The notes beneath the pieces were generated by a model. The model saw nothing but the letters and a program-made list of their open reading frames with translations, did not search any database and was not told the origin of the DNA. Shown piece after piece: positions 57,421-64,000 of a DNA stretch of 64,000 nucleotides. Position 1 is the stretch's first letter; every line of letters starts with the position of its first letter. The stretch comes from Todiramphus chloris collaris (taxonomy: Eukaryota > Chordata > Aves > Coraciiformes > Alcedinidae): positions 50,510,401 to 50,574,400 of the forward strand of contig JANVCC010000020.1 in assembly GCA_025345505.1 (NCBI GenBank), read 5' to 3'. The position numbers and the translations under genes were made by a program.

Positions 57421-60400
57421 CATCTCGCAGCTAACAGTTCCAGGCTGATTAATCTGGGAGGGCGACGCTGGCTGAATATAGAGGCTCCCTCAGGCTTGCC
57501 TTCTCCCGGTACCGGAGATGCACGTCCCGGCTGCCCAGCTTCCAAGCGAGTGTGAGGGTTTTTCAGCCATACCCTCTCTAGAGCACGGTCCATATGTGCT
57601 TAGCTAGGTGTTACCTGTGGGATGCCTTGCCACAGGGCACTGGGAAGCCCAGCAGTTTGCAGAGTAGTAAAAACTGATCAGACTGGCTTCCAGAGGAAAA
57701 AAAAAACACACATCAAAGGGCATTGAACAACAACAGAAAAAAAAAAAAACAAAAAACCAACCCTAATTTTGTCTTTGATTTATGAAGTCCCTGAGATGCT
57801 GATCCAGAAGTTTTGTGAGTGTGCTAGAAACTGTCATTGCATTACTGTCACTTTCTTCCTGAGGTACCGGAGACAGGAACATGGCCTACATGCCGTTTGG
57901 TCTGACCCAGAACAGCTATTCTTACGTCCATATCTCCTATTCCACCCCGGTCACAGTAGACGTGTGAATACCTGTTTTATACACCAGAGTTAGTGGTATA
58001 AAGGAAAACAAGATTTCTGACCTGATTTTATATCCTTTGTGTTCATTTCATATGGCAAAAGCTTAGTGCATGCTTGTTCTTGGCTGTGGTGAGTTCTGTC
58101 CTGTAATGGAGTGCCTAAGGCTGTGAAGCTGGTTGTATTTGTGCCCCTAACTCTAGAACTATGTTCATACATTCATCAGACTTCTGCAGATCACTTTCCA
58201 TTTGTGAGTTCAAAACTTGGATTACATACCAGCAGTTCTGGCATGCCTGTGGGGGGCATAAATGCCAAATACCCCTTCCAGCCCAGAAGTTCTAACAGGA
58301 CCAGTTGTTGCTTGCTTAGAGTTGTTAGCTTTTCTTAGGCTGGTAAACCTTCATGTTTTATCCACAAAACAGCTGCAGTTTGGTGATACGAGAACCAGTG
58401 CCTCTTCTTTTTTTTCAGTGGGTGTTGGTTAGCTTCCATAGCCTATTTAAATGTCACTCATTCCCGAGTGCCACACATGTGCTCCTCTGGGCCTTTAAGT
58501 ACTCTGCTGCTTGCTGGTATGCTCTGTACCTTTAGGGCAGGTCTGGAGTTGGCCTTTCTGTAAAAGGTTACTCCACCCGTTTGACTCCAGTGTTTAGGAA
58601 ATCCAGAGTTCTGGTTCCCACAGTTCTTGTGACTCAGCAGTGTAGCTGCCCTTAAACAGAATTACTTGTTCAACAACTTCAGATGCTTTGCAAGCACTAA
58701 TGGATTAAGTCTTACAATGCATTGAGACGCAAAGTATTACTTTATTTAGATAAACGAAGGCAGAACGCGAGTCCTGTGCAGAAGCACCTTGCAAGCCTTC
58801 TCCCTCACAGCCCCAAAACAAATTATGACCTCATGGAAGTCAGGACTAAAATCCCCTTAACTTATTAAGGCCAGAATTTTATCCTTGCAGTCCTATCTCT
58901 TGCTTTTCTTCACTGAGCTCTCAAGGCCAGATCTTTAGCGCAGCAGCAGTGAAAACCAATTGAGCATGGTGCATTATGCAGCCTGAGGATCTTTTCAAGA
59001 TGCCCATTTCACTTGCATATACAGCCATGTACAAAGGATTGCATGTGCACAGGTGGCCTGAATTGTGGTTGCTTTGAGTAGTCTGAGCCTGGTGCATGTA
59101 AAATTCCTGCTCCAATGCTCTGTTTGCATTATGTCAGTGTCTCATGAGGTGTGGAGCCAACATGTCTTCCTCTGAAGCTGGTGAAAAACTTTTCAATGTC
59201 TCGCATTTAGCTTTACATTGCATAAAATTACTTCCTGCTAATCTTCCTCTTCTGACATAATTAGATGTCCACATTAAAAGCCATTATAAATATCTAGTAT
59301 GCCAAGGTCCAGTGTTACAGTGTACGTTGGGCTTTTGGGGCTACAGAGTTGGATGTCACTTCATTGAAGCCACCGGAAGAATGCCCAGGGCTTCCACAGA
59401 ACAAGGATGACAGCCTTTAGAGGGAGTGCCTGGCTTACGAGGGTCAGGTGTCTTGAAGTCAATTCTTTGTGGTAGGAAAGTTGTAATTTCCTTTTAAAAG
59501 TCTGTGACTCATTGAATCATGGCTGTGAACAATCCCACAGGATTTCCTTAGATTTGTGATACCTGAAGGTAAGCTTGGAATGGCGCCCCTGGAAAAATTC
59601 TTCATTCAGGGACCTGATCCATCTCATTTTCAAGTCAGTGAGTAAACTTTTGTTTACTACTGTAATGTAGTTCAAGATGGTTGCGTAATTGTATGGGCCT
59701 AATCCTGCGTAAACTTTCAATAAAGCAGTAGAAAGGGTTACCAGAAAAGAATCTGTTGAAATGTGGGATCTGCAGCCATTAAGAATTCATAAACTTTGAT
59801 GACATCATTTCACAGCAAATGAAGAGGCTAGAGGAGGCCTTTGTTTCTCTGTTTTTTTATGAAAGTAGTTTTGCTCCTTGAAATTAGCCACCCTCTAAAA
59901 TTTATTTGCTGCAGTTTTAGATCTAATTCTGGACAAACTGAGTGAAAGAGTGAAAATTTCATCCATTTGGGTAATCCTTTGTCTAGGAATTGCAAGGAGA
60001 AGAAGGTATCACTACAGTCAATCATGGATGAGTGAGCTTTTAGATAAGGCCTTTCCTATAATACACCCATAACACTTCATTTTCCTCTTGCTGTACTGGA
60101 ACTGACCTCCCCACTTGGGTGAGTGTTGCGGAGGCAGAGATAGGGACTCTGCTGTGCTGCTTGGCTGACTGACATTTCAGAGCAACACATTCCAACAGAT
60201 GAACCCATTTGCACAGTTGAGTGATCTAAACTTAGAAAGCTAATTTCTCTAATTACAAAGTGAGACTGAACTCCTGTAAACCTTTTCATCACCTGAGTGG
60301 AATGGGAATTGCGCTTCCAGAATCATTTAATGTTCAGAAACTAATTAGAAAGTGTTTTGTGGAGAGGCCACACCCCATGTTAGACTATTTCACAAGTGCA

Positions 60401-63400
60401 TCAGGAGAGAAAGCCTCCTCTGTTGAGAAAGTTGAGCAAGTGGCAGAGGTTAGGAGAAAGAGTACTGTTTACCAGACACTGCCTACTTCCATAAAAGCTT
60501 TAGTTGTTCAGAGCCAAACAATTCGTTAAAGCTGTATCTCCAGGCAAGCTTTCCAAATGTGACAGGAGATTTTGAAGAAGATGCTCAAGTGACCAGGGAC
60601 TCAGTTTGCTGCTACAAATACTTCGCTCTTTCCCTAGTGTATGTTGCTTGAGAGAATGAAAATTTCAAAGCCCTGTTGTGTGTATTGTGCATGGGTGTTT
60701 TGTGACTTTGAAATTCTCACCTTAGTTTTTCTGTAGATAACTCCCTGGAATGAAAATGTGGCACTAAATCTCAGAGGATACTCTGAGAACAATAAAAAAT
60801 AAAGACTATGAAGTATGCAAAAATGACTGTAATGAGAACCAGTAAAGTCCCTGAAATCTGTAGAGCCAAAAAAAAAGGGTCTATTGTAGAGCCTTTAAGT
60901 TTTATCCATCTGTAATTAACTGTATCCATAACATTATTGCTTTCTGTCACCGCTTAAAATTGAGACCTTACCCCATTCCAGAGAAAAGTACTTTCTCCTT
61001 CAGTTTCCTTTATTTATATGCATATAAATCCTGCTTTCTGGTTGTTTCTCTGTTAAACCTTCAAGGATCAGATACCTCCATGTTAACCTGTGAACCCAAT
61101 TGCTTTGTCCTTCAGTTATCCTCCCCAGTGTTGGGATTCCTATACAGCAGTGATTTGATCTCAAATTCCTGCTTTCTGAAAACAGTGGAGAGCTAAGACT
61201 GCAGTTTTAGGTCTGAGTAGGGGTACAGCTTATCAAGCTAGAGAAGCTTCCAGTAGGTGCAAAGACTATAACACTGAGCAGTGCTGGCATATCTGTCACA
61301 GACAAGATGACACTTTCATTTGATAAGCAGTAACCTCAGCTATTCTTGTCAGTCATGGAAAAGGCTGCACTGAAAGCTAGGCTGAGCCCTGTCTCCAATA
61401 AACAATAGACACTTTTGCAACAGCTCCAGGTTTCTAGTAGGGCTTTCCTCACAGCTTTCTGCAAGGTTACTTCTTTTAGCCAATTTTATGCTTCATATTC
61501 TTGTTATGAAAACATAAAAATGTCTGAAGTTTTCATGTAACTTTTTTTCCTCTTCATTGTTAACTGCATATGATAGCATATGTTCACTATGTTCTCAATT
61601 ACAAACTATCCTAAGGGTGAAGTATACAGGGGTGTCATTTAGCTAAGGAAATGACTAAAAAGAGAGCTGTGATTAGCAGGTTAAAATTTGGGTGTTCAGT
61701 ATATGTACTTGCTGGCCATTATTCCATGGCTGATCATGGCATTGAGTTTACTTAGTCCCCTATGGGGGTTATGAAGGGAGTTACTTCATTTGGCATGAAG
61801 AAACATTTAGAGGAGTTAGGATTACTAAGATACAGATTCAGCCCAAAATATAAATATGCCTCAATCAAGGAGCAAAAAACTTCAAATTTGGGATGTGCTT
61901 AAGTAATTTCCTGGAGTGGCCAGTGAGTTGAGCCTCAAAGTTGGGTGGGTGGGAGTGACCCTGTTGATCTACAGGGGAAATGTTTCTCCAGGGAGCTAGG
62001 GGTATATACAATGTCACAATGGCCTGTGTTTCTGTAGTCCCTTGTCACTGCCTGCTCTGTGGCAGAAGGAACCTTTTTGTATCAGCTGAATATTTTTAGA
62101 TAAACCACAGGCCCCAGAGAGTGGCTAGCATCCTTGGTGGTACAGATAAAGACAAGGCCCTAAGCAAAGAAGCTAAAAATGGCTATCTCTGTGTCCATCC
62201 AGGACATAGGCTTTAAAAAAAACCCCAACACCTTGACCATTCTGTGTGTTACAGCAGTGCCACTGGCATGCAGATGCTACCTGTTTGTTCACCGAGGGAT
62301 TTTCTCTCACTGGTCATGCAGTGTGAGATGTGGCACAACTGTAGGTTAGAGCCAGCAGCATTCAGAAGAGTCTGAGTCTGCCCTGATTTGAGAGTTTTGG
62401 TGTTGAAACACTGCATTTTGAACAAGGTCCATATTAACTTCAGCAGTTAATCACTTGAGCCTTTCCCAGTCCTGCTCTGGAGTTAGCTGCAATCAAAGTG
62501 CCTGCACCTACTAGCAGGATAGTGGAAATGAGTGAACGAGAAGGAATGGAATAAGAATAGGCTAGGGGCATGATGGAGAGATGGCAAATAAAAGGCATTA
62601 CTCTTGGGAGTATGAGCAAGATACAGTGCCCTGTCATTCTGTTTCTCTAATTAAAGATTTTTCTTTGTTCTTTCCACAGTACCTGAAAGGTTTAACATTC
62701 CTGCCTCCCTGTCATCCATTCTGTCTCACATTGTTCTCTAACACATGGGAGATATTTTCCCTTCAATTGCTCCTGATCTTAGCCCTGAGTCACAGACCAT
62801 TCCAAGTGTGATGAAGGACATCCCCAATTTGTGGCACTGTTTCAGCAAGATGTTCTTGGTGAAGACCTGAAAGAAAGAGTCTGGCTGTAGAATTGGACAC
62901 TTGAAACTAATTAATTTCTTTGAAGGTAATGACATTACTCAGCGTGTATCTGCTGTATGTCTGAAAAGGGCCCCAGATTCTCACCAATCCACAGACTGTG
63001 TGTTGCCCTGAATTGTTGGGGTTTTTTTTTATATACATAATGATGTTTTTTATTTACTGTGGCAGAGAGGAATGAATGAGGATCTGCCACAACTTGCATA
63101 GAAGCAATTCCACACCTGTCCCTTTAAATGTACGTTTGTGGTTGGCTGCCTTTTATTGTCCTCCCTCCTCCGGGGCTGTAGAGGAGTGTGTGTGTGTGTG
63201 TGTGTAGAAGGATTTCCCACTCTAGTGGATGACCCCTCATCTTGCTGCTCCAAACAGTGGCTTCCCTCCCTTCCTTTTTTTTCGATATTTATTGGAAGCA
63301 CGTGCTATGGAATCTGTGAGCCTGCAATGCTAATGAGTGTATGGCAGAGAGCAGAGCGTGGCACCAGATGCAAAGGGACAGACACGTTTCTTAATGAGGG

Positions 63401-64000
63401 AGTCCTGAGACCCATCTGTTGAGTCTCGTGGGCCTTCAATGAAGTTAGCTGCACAAGGTTGCCAGAGGAGGTTTTTTTCTCTAATGCTTTTAGTTCTCAA
63501 CAAGTGCAATCCTGTATAGAGCAGCATGTCATGGGGTTAGGCTTTGTTGTTACTACCAGATAATGTGACTTTGAAAAGAACACCCCCACCCCAGCTGAAA
63601 GGAGGATAACCCTCCTCTACCCCCTTCCTTCCCATCCTCCTTGCTCAGATCAATAACAGGTCCCTAGGCACAAAGCCGGCATTCTTTTATTCTCAAATTA
63701 GAGCAGCTGCAGCAGCAACACCACAGCTCATTGGAAACCTATTAGCTTTTGAAAGACTTAATCCAGTTTGAAAATAACTAGTGTTTCTCAATCCTTCACG
63801 CACTCACTCCTGTAAGAGGCAATATTCTTAGGCTGCATTGAGAGTGGACTGGGCTTATTATTACAATAACCTGAATCTCTCTTGGTGTCCCAGAGGGGCA
63901 ACAAAGAAGGCAAAATGTCAGTTTCCCAGCTTCAAACAGCCTAAGAACATCAGATTTACTCTGCCATATCACACCCTATCACGGAGCTATGCCGCCTACC
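57421..64000. other. 5' flank of JAG1, no gene recognised
   Basis: This 6.6 kb stretch returns to ordinary AT-leaning composition. The open frames (longest 94 codons) are short and unsupported on both strands. I see a TG repeat (63186-63205) and several short strings like the GGGCCAGATTCT-type amniote repeat motif (58866-58890, 58922-58943, 59609-59640, 59695-59709, 62968-62984). No CR1 copy, exon or RNA gene was recognised. Confidence 0.7.
63186..63205. repeat. (TG)n microsatellite
   Basis: A pure run of ten GT dinucleotide units lies in the JAG1 5' flank. Confidence 0.9.

Overview
This window is vertebrate nuclear DNA, most likely from a bird. It holds long AT-leaning introns, GT-AG splice sites, a CpG island and CR1 retroposons whose 3' ends carry the ATTCTGTG-type octamer repeat. 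The predicted JAG1 protein also reads like the avian form. I see no bacterial, viral or plasmid gene organisation. The species cannot be fixed from the sequence alone, and a crocodilian or turtle is not strictly excluded.

Layout. Bases 1 to about 12,240 (+ strand) carry the 3' end of SLX4IP: intron sequence with a CR1 insertion, a 110-bp penultimate coding exon (8918-9027), and a large terminal exon (coding 10476-11286) with its 3'UTR and poly(A) signal. Bases about 12,240-19,560 are a gene-free spacer between convergent genes. Bases about 19,560-56,070 (- strand) hold the whole of JAG1. I placed all 26 coding exons by splice sites and reading phase; joined, they give 3,651 nt, or 1,216 codons plus a stop. 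A CpG island covers exon 1 and the promoter (about 55,790-57,420). Bases 57,420-64,000 are the 5' flank of JAG1, with no gene that I can support.

Function. JAG1 is the membrane-bound Notch ligand: signal peptide, MNNL/C2-like domain, DSL domain, 16 EGF repeats, cysteine-rich region, one membrane pass and a short tail ending in a PDZ-binding motif. SLX4IP is a partner of the SLX4 nuclease scaffold. The two genes are neighbours in the same convergent arrangement on human chromosome 20 (recalled), which supports both assignments; they are not known to share a function.

I found no undescribed system. The second-look items are mostly cis-elements: G-tracts just inside JAG1 introns, two JAG1 exons sharing an unusual donor, an atypical acceptor before exon 6, microRNA, PUF and AU-rich motifs in the 3'UTR, two perfect hairpins, and scattered relics that may belong to one old amniote repeat family.
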